A stretch of 64,000 bases of DNA from Flavobacteriales bacterium. Lineage in GTDB: Bacteria > Bacteroidota > Bacteroidia > Flavobacteriales_D > Crocinitomicaceae. Both the position numbers and the translations under genes were made by a program. Location: positions 1-64,000 of the forward strand of contig CANMUN010000008.1 in assembly GCA_947500875.1 (NCBI GenBank), read 5' to 3'. Position 1 is the stretch's first letter. Every line of letters begins with the position of its first letter. This document shows positions 52,904 through 62,180 of the stretch, in pieces. The notes under the pieces are model-generated. The model was given only the letters and a program-made list of their open reading frames with translations, did not search any database and was not told where the DNA came from.

Positions 52904-53883
52904 GAAAAACATTTGTTATCCTTTTATCGGTCCTGGGATCTGTAGTAAATGCGCAGCAGTTACCTCAATTTCGGCAGTTTATTTTAGCACCATCGGTCTA
53001 CAATCCTGCAGCGATGGCCTTTCATAAGCAAAGCAGCATTTCTTTAAGCGGACGCTGGCAAATGTCGGGTTTTGGATACGAACCGCGTACTTTAGTATTG
53101 CACGGCCAAACGCTGCTTAAGAAAAAAGTAAAAACCGTTTTTAATCCAGGGAGTCGAATCCAAAGGGACTACACTCCTGTGGCAAAGAACCGGAAAATAA
53201 TCCTTCGACATTTCGTCGGTGGACAGGTGGTGTCCGACAATTACGGTGCTTTTCGTTTTTTAGATATCAACGGAAATTATGCGCTGAATGTCCCCATCAA
53301 TGCTGATTGGAAAGGTAGCATCGGTGTTCGCGCGGGCCTTCGAAATAACACGTTCATTGCGAGCCAGGGAGTTGTACTCAACGTACTGGACCCGCAGATG
53401 GTTTATGCGGGTGGAGACGAAACGTACGATGCTTTTCTGAGTGGAAATCAACGATCCTTAAGTTTTTCTGGAGCTCTAGGCATAGGTTTGAATAACAAAC
53501 GCTGGTTTTTTTCAGCCTCGATGATGCACGGTGGCATTCCCAATTTCGGTCAAAAAACGATCAGTTATTTTGATCCACGACTGCATTGGAATGCTTCACT
53601 GGGTTATAACATACCCATTCGTTCCGGACTGGAAATTCATCCTGCGCTGTTGGTGAAAAAAATGGGAGCAGCTCCCTACTCCTTTGAGTTTTCGACATTG
53701 GCAACCATCAATTACATTTTTTGGGCCGGATTCAATTACCATCATGGATCCTCTGCGGGAATCATGGCGGGCTTGGAAGTATCGGGAAATTTAAAAATTG
53801 GTTATGCCCTGGATTTTATCACCAACCGTTTGAATCAATTCAGCAATGGAGGACACGAAATATTTTTAAGTTATGGATTTTAA
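52900..53883 (+). CDS. PorP/SprF-family outer-membrane protein
   Basis: 327 residues, signal peptide (MRKTFVILLSVLGSVVNAQQ). The family start QLPQFRQFILAPSVYNPAAMAF is followed by a membrane barrel ending NQFSNGGHEIFLSYGF. Its ATG overlaps the adhesin stop by 4 bp (ATGA), so it probably binds that cargo during T9SS export. It differs from the usual members in a Lys/Arg-rich segment (LLKKKVKTVFNPGSRIQRDYTPVAKNRK, ~66-95) early in the barrel. Confidence 0.92.
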   Translation: MRKTFVILLSVLGSVVNAQQLPQFRQFILAPSVYNPAAMAFHKQSSISLSGRWQMSGFGYEPRTLVLHGQTLLKKKVKTVFNPGSRIQRDYTPVAKNRKIILRHFVGGQVVSDNYGAFRFLDINGNYALNVPINADWKGSIGVRAGLRNNTFIASQGVVLNVLDPQMVYAGGDETYDAFLSGNQRSLSFSGALGIGLNNKRWFFSASMMHGGIPNFGQKTISYFDPRLHWNASLGYNIPIRSGLEIHPALLVKKMGAAPYSFEFSTLATINYIFWAGFNYHHGSSAGIMAGLEVSGNLKIGYALDFITNRLNQFSNGGHEIFLSYGF

Positions 53884-55492
53884 TCGGTTCATTCTGGTGG
53901 TTGGTTGTTGCGTATCGATGCCTGTTTTCGGACAGCTGTATGAGTTTTCCAAAGCAGAACGCTTACCCGGTTTGATAAATTCATCGGCCGAGGAAAGCAA
54001 TCCTGTACTGTCCCATGACGGTAAATCCCTGTATTTTGTTCGAACCTTCGACACGAAAAACAGCGGTGGAATATACGATCAAGACATTTGGTTTAGTTCC
54101 CTGATTCACGGGACTTGGATCGCTCCCAAACCGCTCACTCCGTTGAACAATAAATTGCATAATGCCGTCATTTCTACCCACCTGTCTCAAGAAGACAGCT
54201 TGACGCGTATGTATGTTTTATCCAGTTACGCGCAACAGGATGTTCGCAAGGGCATCAGCATTGCTGAGCGAAACAAGGGCGACACTTCTTGGATCTTAAA
54301 AGGCAAACTCCCGATCCCTTCTTTGGATATTTCAGGGAAATATGTCGGGTATTTTCTTTCCAAAGATGAATCGGTATTAATCGTATCTTACGAAGGATCG
54401 GACAGCGAAGGGGAAGAGGACCTCTATTTTTCTATAAAAACGGGAGACGAATGGTCCGATTTGGAAACCATGGGATCAACGGTCAATAGCCCCGGCTATG
54501 AAATTTCCCCCTTCTTGAGTCCAGGAAAAGACACCTTGTTTTTTTCCAGTAGCGGATTCAAAGGACTTGGGGATGCGGATATTTTTTATTCGGTAAGGAA
54601 AAGCAAATGGAATGCTTGGAGTAAGCCTGTTAATTTAGGACCAGGAATTAACACCTCTAATTTTGAGGCCTATTTTTCGCTCAATGGAAATAAAGCCCTG
54701 TGGTCCAGCAATCGCGAGGGAAAAGATTTGGATCTTTGGACCGCATGGGCCATTCCTCCTCCAAAGTTACTGTATACCGTGAGTGTAAAAGACGTTAGCA
54801 CCTTTCAAGGCAACGACGGTTCCATCAATGTTAAGGTTACATCCGGGGTTCCACCCTACAAATTTCAATGGTCGAACGGACAAAGCGCTGGGGATTTAAG
54901 CAACCTGAGAAAAGGGGAATATAAATTAACCATTACGGATTCGATCGGACAAAAAGTTCAAGAAACATTACAAATCAACGAACCTGTAGCGAAAGTAGAG
55001 AGCGTCATTCGTTTTCCCAATATCCAGTATAAATTCGGGAGTTGGGACTTTATCTCAGACAGCACGGTGAATAGTTTGGATTCACTGAAGGCCATTGCCA
55101 AGTTGTTGGAAGATTATCCAAAAATGGTGATTGAACTCATATCCCATACCGATTCACGCGGCGAAGTGCCGCGAAATCAAGTGTTATCGGAAAACCGAGC
55201 TAAAGCTTGCTATAAATACCTTGTCACCGACTTGCACATTGATCCACGAAGAATTGTTCCCGTTGGTAAAGGTGAGTCGATTCCGTCTCAATGGTTTGAC
55301 CCCATGCAAAAAACAAGTGTTGTGTTGACCGAGGAATTCATTCAGCAGCAGAAAGACAATCCCATGCTTTTTGAGTACCTGCATCAATTGAACCGAAGAA
55401 CGGAAGGAAGAATATTGCGCTTGGATTTTGATCCAACGACCGCGCCAAGCGCACCGAAAGAGTACTTAGAATTTCAAGCAATACCGAAGTAA
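53873..55492 (+). CDS. PD40 propeller, SprB repeat and OmpA domain protein
   Basis: 539 residues with signal peptide (MDFNRFILVVGCCVSMPVFGQ). PD40 propeller blades (~35-295) have SNPVLSHDGKSLYFVRTF, DESVLIVSYEGSD..EDLYFS, ISPFLSPGKDTLFFSS..GDADIFYSV and NKALWSSNREGKDLDLW. A single SprB repeat (~300-372; FQGNDGSINVKVTSGVPPYKFQWSNGQ) precedes an OmpA-like domain (~380-485; IELISHTDSRGEV, NQVLSENRAKACYKYL, IDPRRIVPVGKGE). Such an order is close to PorE/SprE-like periplasmic factors that anchor T9SS parts to peptidoglycan, but the SprB repeat in the middle is unusual. It overlaps the PorP gene by 11 bp. Confidence 0.9.
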   Translation: MDFNRFILVVGCCVSMPVFGQLYEFSKAERLPGLINSSAEESNPVLSHDGKSLYFVRTFDTKNSGGIYDQDIWFSSLIHGTWIAPKPLTPLNNKLHNAVISTHLSQEDSLTRMYVLSSYAQQDVRKGISIAERNKGDTSWILKGKLPIPSLDISGKYVGYFLSKDESVLIVSYEGSDSEGEEDLYFSIKTGDEWSDLETMGSTVNSPGYEISPFLSPGKDTLFFSSSGFKGLGDADIFYSVRKSKWNAWSKPVNLGPGINTSNFEAYFSLNGNKALWSSNREGKDLDLWTAWAIPPPKLLYTVSVKDVSTFQGNDGSINVKVTSGVPPYKFQWSNGQSAGDLSNLRKGEYKLTITDSIGQKVQETLQINEPVAKVESVIRFPNIQYKFGSWDFISDSTVNSLDSLKAIAKLLEDYPKMVIELISHTDSRGEVPRNQVLSENRAKACYKYLVTDLHIDPRRIVPVGKGESIPSQWFDPMQKTSVVLTEEFIQQQKDNPMLFEYLHQLNRRTEGRILRLDFDPTTAPSAPKEYLEFQAIPK

Positions 55493-56103
55493 TGAAGGTA
55501 CTTGAATTACTCTTTCAGTTAGGGATTTTATTTTCTGCCTTTGCGTTTCTTTGGTTTTGGATTCAGCTGCTGTTGGTCTTGCTAGTTCCCATGAATGTTC
55601 GTTTGCAATTGCGGTACTTTTTACAACTGCTCCATTCCCTTTTTCTGGGTGCCCTCGTATTAAAATTCATGCAAATGGAAAATCCTCCATTAGGATTTAA
55701 TGCGGTATTGGGTATTGGTATGCTTACCTATTTTCTGTATTTGATTCGCAACATCCGTTCCCGTGATGCTATGATGCGGGTTGAAGTATGCGCCAACTTC
55801 GTTGAACAACTCAAAACCAAGAACGAATGGGAATGGACCTTGGCCTTTATATCTGTTGGAATTTCATTGCTGTGGGTTGCTTACCCCAGCGCCCTGGACA
55901 GCGCAGCTACTTTATGGTTCTATCAACAAACCAAGTATTTAATGGACATTCCCGTTTTGGGATGGATTTTCAAAATCTTTGGATTTTTCTTTGTTATAGG
56001 AACCTTGTTCCGCTTTTTACGGGCAGTATTGTGGCTAATGAATCCAAAACCTAAAACAAGAAGCACCGAAAACGAAGGCTTCGATGATTTCGAGGAACTT
56101 TAA
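55492..56103 (+). CDS. Hypothetical four-to-five-helix membrane protein
   Basis: 203 residues with about five hydrophobic segments (3-35, 40-58, 70-88, ~115-133, ~155-183) and a charged C-terminus (NPKPKTRSTENEGFDDFEEL). I do not recognise a family. The start shares one base with the stop of the PD40-SprB-OmpA gene (TAATG), so it is the fourth gene of the adhesin operon and may support it. It overlaps the convergent MarC gene by 4 bp. Confidence 0.7.
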   Translation: MKVLELLFQLGILFSAFAFLWFWIQLLLVLLVPMNVRLQLRYFLQLLHSLFLGALVLKFMQMENPPLGFNAVLGIGMLTYFLYLIRNIRSRDAMMRVEVCANFVEQLKTKNEWEWTLAFISVGISLLWVAYPSALDSAATLWFYQQTKYLMDIPVLGWIFKIFGFFFVIGTLFRFLRAVLWLMNPKPKTRSTENEGFDDFEEL

Positions 56104-56723
56104 ATACCAGTTTCAAAGAGCATTCGGCCGCTAGCGACAATCATTTGAATACCGATCGACAAAACCAAGAGTCCCATGATTTTCGATAGGGTCCTTAGAC
56201 CCGTTTGCCCTAGATATTTTAAGATAAAGGGCGCTGAGGAAAGAATTAAGTAAATAACGATTGCTACCCCCGTAATTGCGGCAATAATGGTGGCTTTTTC
56301 GTTGAACCCTTTCGATTGAATTCCCAAATTGATCAGCAAGGACATGGAACCGGGGCCCGCCAACAAAGGAAGGGCAAGTGGGCTGAAAGAAATGTCTTCT
56401 TTCAGCCGGGTTTCTTTTTCAATTTCCCCTTGAATGTCCGATTTATGCTGAGAGTTAAGCAATTGGAATCCAGAACGCGAAATGATGATGCCCCCGGCAA
56501 TTTTTAAGGCATGGATCGATACCCCGAAAAAATCAAGAATGAATTCACCGATTAGAAACGAGATAACACAAACCAAAAGCACATAGATGGAAGTTCGACG
56601 AACGGTTCGGTAGAGGTGATCCTTTGGAAAACCGTTGGTAAGCGATATAAATACAGGCATTGCGCTTAGTGGATTAATCAATGAAAAAAGCGAAATGAAC
56701 GAGGAAATAAAGAGTGTTGTCAT
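56100..56723 (-). CDS. MarC-family inner-membrane protein
   Basis: 207 residues with six membrane helices and family motifs FISLFSLINPLSAMPVFISL, ILDFFGVSIHALKIAGGIIISRSGFQLL, SPLALPLLAGPGSMSLLI and LTKIMGLLVLSIGIQM-like LSKIMGLLVLSIGIQMIV. The role of MarC proteins is unknown; despite the name they are not established in multiple-antibiotic resistance. Confidence 0.92.
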   Translation of the reverse strand: MTTLFISSFISLFSLINPLSAMPVFISLTNGFPKDHLYRTVRRTSIYVLLVCVISFLIGEFILDFFGVSIHALKIAGGIIISRSGFQLLNSQHKSDIQGEIEKETRLKEDISFSPLALPLLAGPGSMSLLINLGIQSKGFNEKATIIAAITGVAIVIYLILSSAPFILKYLGQTGLRTLSKIMGLLVLSIGIQMIVASGRMLFETGI

Positions 56724-56830
56724 AAAATTCGGTGCAAAGGTCGTTATAATGAACCAATGGATTTCCTAAGAAATTGTTAACATACTGTAATCTTTGAACT
56801 TAGATTTATTTAATTTCGAATAAAAAAAAC

Positions 56831-57580
56831 ATGAAAACGCACCTTACGTTGTTCACCTTTTTTTCAGCATTTTGCCTACTCGGTCAAGTTAAGTCCAATC
56901 AAATCGCATGGATTGGAAAATCCAACCGTATTTTAAATCCCGGAGCAGAGGCCAACTCAGACGGCGCTCCGTTGCAATGGAAATCGGATTTTACCTTGGG
57001 AGGTGAGTCCAATTGGGTATCGGATTATGGCAGAACGTCCCACGAATGGAACCACGGAGAAAAGAAACTTGGTCTTCCTGTGAACCCGGGAAACAACTAT
57101 TTTCGACTTACGGTCAGCAAACACGAGGAAACGCGTAAACTTAACTTATTCCAGAGTATTTCCTTGAGCGATCTTCAGAACATGCCTCAACAAGACACCG
57201 TTATGGCCGATTTTCAATTTTGGTCTGGGGTTACCTATCCTACCAAAACCAATTGTGCCTTTGCAGAGGTTAAAGTCCTTTTCAAGGATGCCTCTGGGAA
57301 AACCTTAGATTCGATTTATGTTAAAAGAATTCCGGGTGAATTTCGCGACTTGGATGCAGGAACTCCGGAAGCGGAAGAGCGGGGGTTTAATGTTATGCAC
57401 GAAATGCTGTTAACCAAGAAAACACATCAAGTACCCCGAGAAGCCCAATCGGCCTTGGTTCATCTCCAATGTAGCTTTCCTTGTGCAAAGTTTATCGGCG
57501 AAGAGGAAGATGAAACGGAAGGTGAACTCTCCAATACCTTCTTCTTCGATAATTTATCCTTGGGGTTTTATAAAAAATAG
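56831..57580 (+). CDS. Secreted protein of unknown function, jelly-roll-like
   Basis: 249 residues, signal peptide (MKTHLTLFTFFSAFCLLGQV). The body resembles a carbohydrate-binding jelly roll: ILNPGAEANSDGAPLQWK at the start, a central beta region and NTFFFDNLSLGFYK at the end, the usual frame of CBM-like domains. No sorting domain is seen, so it may stay in the periplasm or leave by another route. TAATTTCG at 56811-56818 is a one-mismatch -7 box. It lies 46 bp before the next secreted protein gene on the same strand. Confidence 0.75.
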   Translation: MKTHLTLFTFFSAFCLLGQVKSNQIAWIGKSNRILNPGAEANSDGAPLQWKSDFTLGGESNWVSDYGRTSHEWNHGEKKLGLPVNPGNNYFRLTVSKHEETRKLNLFQSISLSDLQNMPQQDTVMADFQFWSGVTYPTKTNCAFAEVKVLFKDASGKTLDSIYVKRIPGEFRDLDAGTPEAEERGFNVMHEMLLTKKTHQVPREAQSALVHLQCSFPCAKFIGEEEDETEGELSNTFFFDNLSLGFYKK

Positions 57581-57626
57581 CGCCTGCGCAAAATAAATAT
57601 TGTACATTTAACCATTACTAAACTTA

Positions 57627-58955
57627 ATGGAAATGCGCGTACATGTGTTGGTGCTCACTTTTTGTATATGCCAACTATGTTCGGCACAACTTGGTCCGAT
57701 AGATTACGAACCTGCGGGTTATGGCGCTTCGTGGCAATGGACCACCTTCGAAAACGATTTCAATCCGCCCTTAGAAATCATAGCAAATCCCGACCCAAGC
57801 GGGATTAATACCTCCACCACGGTAGCTCGATTTACAGCAAATGTTGCAGGTGCTCCCTGGGCAGGTGTGGAAACCGTTCACGGACAAGGCATAGGAACCT
57901 TTAACCTTACTGCAGCCAATTGTGTGGTAAAAATCATGGTGTACAAACCTGTAATCAGTCCGGTAGGAATTAAGTTTGCAACCCCAGCGGGTGCGTCAAC
58001 CGGAGAGATTTTAGTAAGCAATACCTTAATTAACCAATGGGAAGAGCTCACCTTTGATTTTAGCAACGTGGTAAACGCTCCCTCCTCGAATGGGATTGAC
58101 CAAATCATTATTTTCCCTGATTTTACGCAACGAAGTGATAATCGAATTTGCTTATTTGATCATGTTATTTTATCAAACCAGAACGGGGTCAACCCAATCC
58201 CAATGGGTCCTGCGCCTACCCCAACCTATCCTGAAGCCAATGTGATTTCGTTATTCAGTAACCCCTACCAGAATGTGGCGATTGATACCTGGATGGCCCC
58301 TTGGTCTGTAGCTCAATTAACTAATTTACAGCTTAGTGGAAACGATACGAAACGTTATGACGCCTTGAATTTTGTAGGTATTGAAATGTTAGGAAATAAT
58401 GTTCTCGATGTCACTTCCATGACTCATTTTCGGGTGGATTTTTGGACACCAAACATGACTGAATTCAAGGTCAAATTGGTTGACTTCGGAGGCGACGGTC
58501 AATATGCGGGAGGCGACGATAGCGAAAGCGAATTGAGTTATTCCTTATCGACCGAAGCGTGGCACACCTTAGAAATTCCCTTAAGTTCATTTTCTGGGCT
58601 TGCAGGCATGAACCACCTCTCGCAATTGATTTTCTCCGGAACTCCAAGCGGTTCGGGCACTGTATACATTGATAATGTATTATTTTTCAATAATGAAGGG
58701 GCAAGCATCCTCGAAGAACAAACCAAAAGCATCAAGGCCTTCCCCAATCCAAGTACCGACAACATCTTACTTAGCGCGGAAGATTCACCCATGAATACAA
58801 TTCAAGTCTTTGGACTTGACGGCACCGTATTGATGGAAGATTATCCCCATTCAACACCCCGTACAATCGACCTCTCGAAAATGCCCGCTGGCCTATATTT
58901 AGTTCGTGTTTCTCTAACAAACAGCACGGTAACTTTGCGCATCATCAAAGAATAA
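57627..58955 (+). CDS. Secreted carbohydrate-binding-like protein with T9SS type A sorting domain
   Basis: 442 residues, signal peptide (to QLCSAQ). Two jelly-roll-like regions: ~25-190 (PIDYEPAGYGASWQWTTFEND, WEELTFDFSNVV, RICLFDHVIL) and ~205-355 (NVISLFSNPYQNVAIDTWM, MTHFRVDFWTPNMTEFKVKLVDFG, WHTLEIPLSSFSGL, VYIDNVLFFN), both in the style of domains found with secreted glycoside hydrolases. It ends with a type A sorting domain (IKAFPNPSTDNILL, IQVFGLDGTVLME, MPAGLYLVRVSL). No catalytic hydrolase domain is present. Confidence 0.88.
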   Translation: MEMRVHVLVLTFCICQLCSAQLGPIDYEPAGYGASWQWTTFENDFNPPLEIIANPDPSGINTSTTVARFTANVAGAPWAGVETVHGQGIGTFNLTAANCVVKIMVYKPVISPVGIKFATPAGASTGEILVSNTLINQWEELTFDFSNVVNAPSSNGIDQIIIFPDFTQRSDNRICLFDHVILSNQNGVNPIPMGPAPTPTYPEANVISLFSNPYQNVAIDTWMAPWSVAQLTNLQLSGNDTKRYDALNFVGIEMLGNNVLDVTSMTHFRVDFWTPNMTEFKVKLVDFGGDGQYAGGDDSESELSYSLSTEAWHTLEIPLSSFSGLAGMNHLSQLIFSGTPSGSGTVYIDNVLFFNNEGASILEEQTKSIKAFPNPSTDNILLSAEDSPMNTIQVFGLDGTVLMEDYPHSTPRTIDLSKMPAGLYLVRVSLTNSTVTLRIIKE

Positions 58956-59010
58956 TTCAATTTCAGTTGAACCCATTCCATAGCTAAGGGTATACGTTAG
59001 TGTTTCACTG

Positions 59011-59018
59011 TATCTTTG
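59011..59018 (+). promoter_or_regulatory. -7 box TATCTTTG of the broken MORN gene
   Basis: Exact TAnnTTTG match, 9 nt before ATG 59028. The promoter is intact although the gene has a premature stop. Confidence 0.65.
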
Positions 59019-59027
59019 TATTGAATT

Positions 59028-61262
59028 ATGAAATGGGTTGCCCTGATTTTATTGATTTTATGTCATATTTCTGTCGCATACACACAAGACTGCGACTTTG
59101 ATTATTATCCCAAAAAAGGGGGGCATTACTTGTTCGCTACTTATTACGAGAAAGACCATCAAACCCCGAGAAACGGTCAATGCGACCGAAAAATAGGGGC
59201 TCAATTCTATGCGAGACGTTTCTTTGAAAAAGGTCATATCGTCAGCGAAGAACTCAACTATTACAACGACGGTAAATTCACCCCACATATACGAACCCAA
59301 CTCAACCACTCAACTAAAAAAAACCACCAGCTAGGGTTTTGCAAAGAATACAATGAAATAGGAAGCCTGATACGTCATTTTGAATTTTACACGGATAAGG
59401 CCAGCCGACGCTGCGAGCGAGAAACGGAATACCTACGCACCGGAACATTGCGGTTCATTCGAGAATATGCGTTCATTCGGCTCAGTGAAATTGATTCCTT
59501 TCATTTAAATGAACATCCGCCCCATACGGTAGATGACTTCGGCTACACTAGCCTTCAAGTTCCCTACGGTGTGCACCACTGGTACAACGACCAAGGACAG
59601 CTCATCCGAGAGGAACACTACGACCAACTCACCTTTTATCGGCAAGATGCAGAACACCTGCTGCATGGAAAATTTACGGAATTCCATGACAATGGAAAAC
59701 TAAAAACACAGGGGCAATTCAAGGAAGGAAATCCGGATGGTATGTGGAAGCGATATCATTACAACGGCATGCTATATCAAGAAGGACTTTACCGGAATAA
59801 TATCCAAGACAGCCTCTGGCAACAATGGGATGACCGAGGAAACCTGTCGAAAGAATCGCTCTATGACCATGGATCCGACAATCCCTTTGCCCCAGTTCGA
59901 GAAAAAGAATACAATGCAGCCGGTTTATTGGTAAGCTCCAAAGAAATCAATGCCGAAAAACAAGCTATCCTGCAAGAATGGTCGCCCCAAGGGAAGCTGA
60001 TACGCTATGTGCGATACAGCACTGGAATGCGGATGAACTGGAATAATACCGATTATAGAGAGTTTGAAAAGACCTGGTACGACAACGGTCAAGTGAAATC
60101 CATCCACAACAAGCGATCCGACACCTCGTATGTCAGCTACTTCAGGAATGGCCAAATGGAACAGCTGAACCTCGGACATTGGTACGATGCGCTCCGAAAA
60201 GAAGAAAAAACCGAATGGAATATTCAAGGTACGCGCCTACTCCATATTGAAACAAGTTATGGGGATGGCGATAATCGTCAAGTCATAAAACGCTATTATT
60301 CCAATGGAAACCTCGCGCAACGGTTGGCCACCTAAAACGAGGAACAAGTTGATTTTCGTTACAGCCTGAACGGGATCAGTTATTTAAAATCGAAAACCAT
60401 TCATCAAAAACTACAAGGCAGGTACGAAGAGCGAGATACGATTTATCGACAGGTATTAGTAGGAAACTACGATCAAGGAATACGTCATGGGTTGTGGGAA
60501 CTAACATCAAAGGACAGTGTGATCTTAGAAAAACTCACCTACGATCATGGGTGTGTTCAGGCTCAAACCGCATGGGGATATGCCTCGGAAGATGAAAAAC
60601 GAACTTGGCAGCGACGGGCAAATTATATCATGTACCACCAAAACCAAGCGCCGTGGGAAAACATGAATGCCTGCATAGCATACCGTGATTCAATGGCCCA
60701 TTGGATGCGCCTTTTGAATCAAACCCTGGAAAAAAACGGAGTAAGCACCGATTATGGGCAACTCGAATTTCAGGCTCTTCATTTTGAATTGCCCCACGTA
60801 TATTACCGAAACCTCATCGAAGATGGGATTAAAGAGTACCGAGCCATGCAGCTCCTACACCTCATCGACAGTTTGGGTTGGAAATGGAAAGCGATTCAGC
60901 TCAACAACGGAACCTACGTAGGAACGGTTGAATTCAAGGGCATTTTGAACCCTGCATTTCAATTGAAACTCTTAGGAGCGCACAGCCAATTTTTTTATCC
61001 GGTATTAACCTCTTCAGACGGTCGAAATGAACAAGGGTATCCACATACTTGGGGAACGCCGCCACCCACATCACTTGTCGTGCAATCCAACACGCCTTGT
61101 TATGCAAAAATTCAATATACGGATCACGGGCACAGCACACACGTTGTGGTATATAGCAACGGCGCCTTAGAAATCCTTAACCGTACCATTTCGTGGGAGG
61201 GATGGAAAAAGATTTTAGCGGAACCCTCTCCATATGATCGAGATTTTTATTGGAAGGATTGA
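59028..61262 (+). pseudogene. MORN-repeat secreted protein interrupted by one in-frame stop
   Basis: Codons 1-435 (59028-60335) encode a signal peptide (MKWVALILLILCHISVAYTQ) and MORN-like repeats (NYYNDGKFTPHIRTQ, GVHHWYNDQGQLIREE, GKFTEFHDNGKLKTQGQF, GMWKRYHYNGMLYQEGLY, DSLWQQWDDRGNLSKESLY). TAA at 60333-60335 stops this part. The same frame then continues without another stop through NEEQVDFRYSLNG to TGA-free sequence ending at 61262, giving a further 308 codons with the same style (NYDQGIRHGLWELTSKD) and a unique C-terminal domain (NACIAYRDSMAHWMRLL...VVVYSNGALEIL). Together this is a 744-codon gene with one nonsense codon. The downstream part has no good start of its own. A sequencing error or stop readthrough are the alternatives. 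Confidence 0.8.
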
Positions 61263-61320
61263 GGATACAATCAACCGTAAAAAAGTAAATCACATTAAAA
61301 GAGCCAATGAATTTGTTTTG

Positions 61321-61352
61321 TTGGAGTTCCATTCATAAGATTATCTAAATTT
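61321..61352 (+). promoter_or_regulatory. Promoter of the TlpA-like gene
   Basis: TTG (61321-61323), 21-bp spacer and TAAATTTA (61345-61352, one mismatch to TAnnTTTG), 17 nt before ATG 61370. Confidence 0.5.
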
Positions 61353-61369
61353 ATAAGAAATATAATGCC

Positions 61370-62179
61370 ATGATTTGTTTAAATATCCCACATCTTTTGC
61401 AGCGTCTTGCACTTGTTTTTTTACTTTTTGCGATGGGACAAGCCGTTGCGCAACCTGTATTGGATTCTGTAAAACGGAGTAGCAATCCACTCACTGGGCT
61501 TACCAAAGCTGGTCCGGGGGATATAAAGGAAGGAACACCCTTAATGCTTGACCCAACCATTACTCCGGTGTATACTGATAGCCTCCAATTAATAAGTGCT
61601 GCCGATTTTATGGGTTTTCTGATGGATGGAGAATATATACCAGAACCCTACATTGATGTAAACAAAGCAGTTAAAGCCATCGTAATGCGAAAAGCAACGA
61701 AGGAGGAAAAGGAACGAATGCAGATCATGCAGCAAGAGATGTCGCTTGAAAAAAACACGCTTCTTGGAATGCCTGCGAGCGAATTCATTTTAAAGGATAT
61801 AAAAGGTAAAAAGGTACAACTGTCAGCCTTGAACGGAAAAATTACTGTTTTGAATTTTTGGTTTATCGAATGTAAACCCTGTGTGATGGAAATACCTGAT
61901 TTAAATGAACTTTATTCCTCATACAGCAAAGAGGATGTCGTCTTTATTGCGCTCGCCACCAATGAAAAGAAGCAACTTAAATCCTTTCTAAAAAAAACAG
62001 CATTCAATTACCGGATCATTCCAGATAGTCAAGCGACCGCTGCCTTATATAACATTAAGGGATTTCCAACCAGCATTATTATTGATCAACAGGGTATAAT
62101 TCAATATGTATCCATGGGCATTGGTCCCAATAATAAAGAACGTTTAGCCGAAGAAATAAATAAGTTGATGATTAAGTAA
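61370..62179 (+). CDS. TlpA-like thioredoxin-fold protein
   Basis: 269 residues with signal peptide (ending GQAVAQPVLD). The C-terminal ~140 residues are a TlpA/AhpC-type thioredoxin fold: GMPASEFILKDIKGKKVQLSAL, NFWFIECKPCVMEIPDLNEL with active-site CKPC, and GFPTSIIID with the cis-Pro. These periplasmic thiol-disulfide enzymes reduce or oxidise protein disulfides or haem-binding cysteines. The N-terminal ~120 residues (PTITPVYTDSLQLISAADFMGFL) are an extra domain of unknown role. Convergent with the GNAT gene (1 bp between stops). Confidence 0.88.
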   Translation: MICLNIPHLLQRLALVFLLFAMGQAVAQPVLDSVKRSSNPLTGLTKAGPGDIKEGTPLMLDPTITPVYTDSLQLISAADFMGFLMDGEYIPEPYIDVNKAVKAIVMRKATKEEKERMQIMQQEMSLEKNTLLGMPASEFILKDIKGKKVQLSALNGKITVLNFWFIECKPCVMEIPDLNELYSSYSKEDVVFIALATNEKKQLKSFLKKTAFNYRIIPDSQATAALYNIKGFPTSIIIDQQGIIQYVSMGIGPNNKERLAEEINKLMIK

Positions 62180-62180
62180 G

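Noticed and set aside
60492-61262. Second half of the MORN gene as an independent gene
   Set aside because: Only a TTG is available, inside a MORN-like repeat; no signal peptide and no promoter box; same frame as the upstream part.
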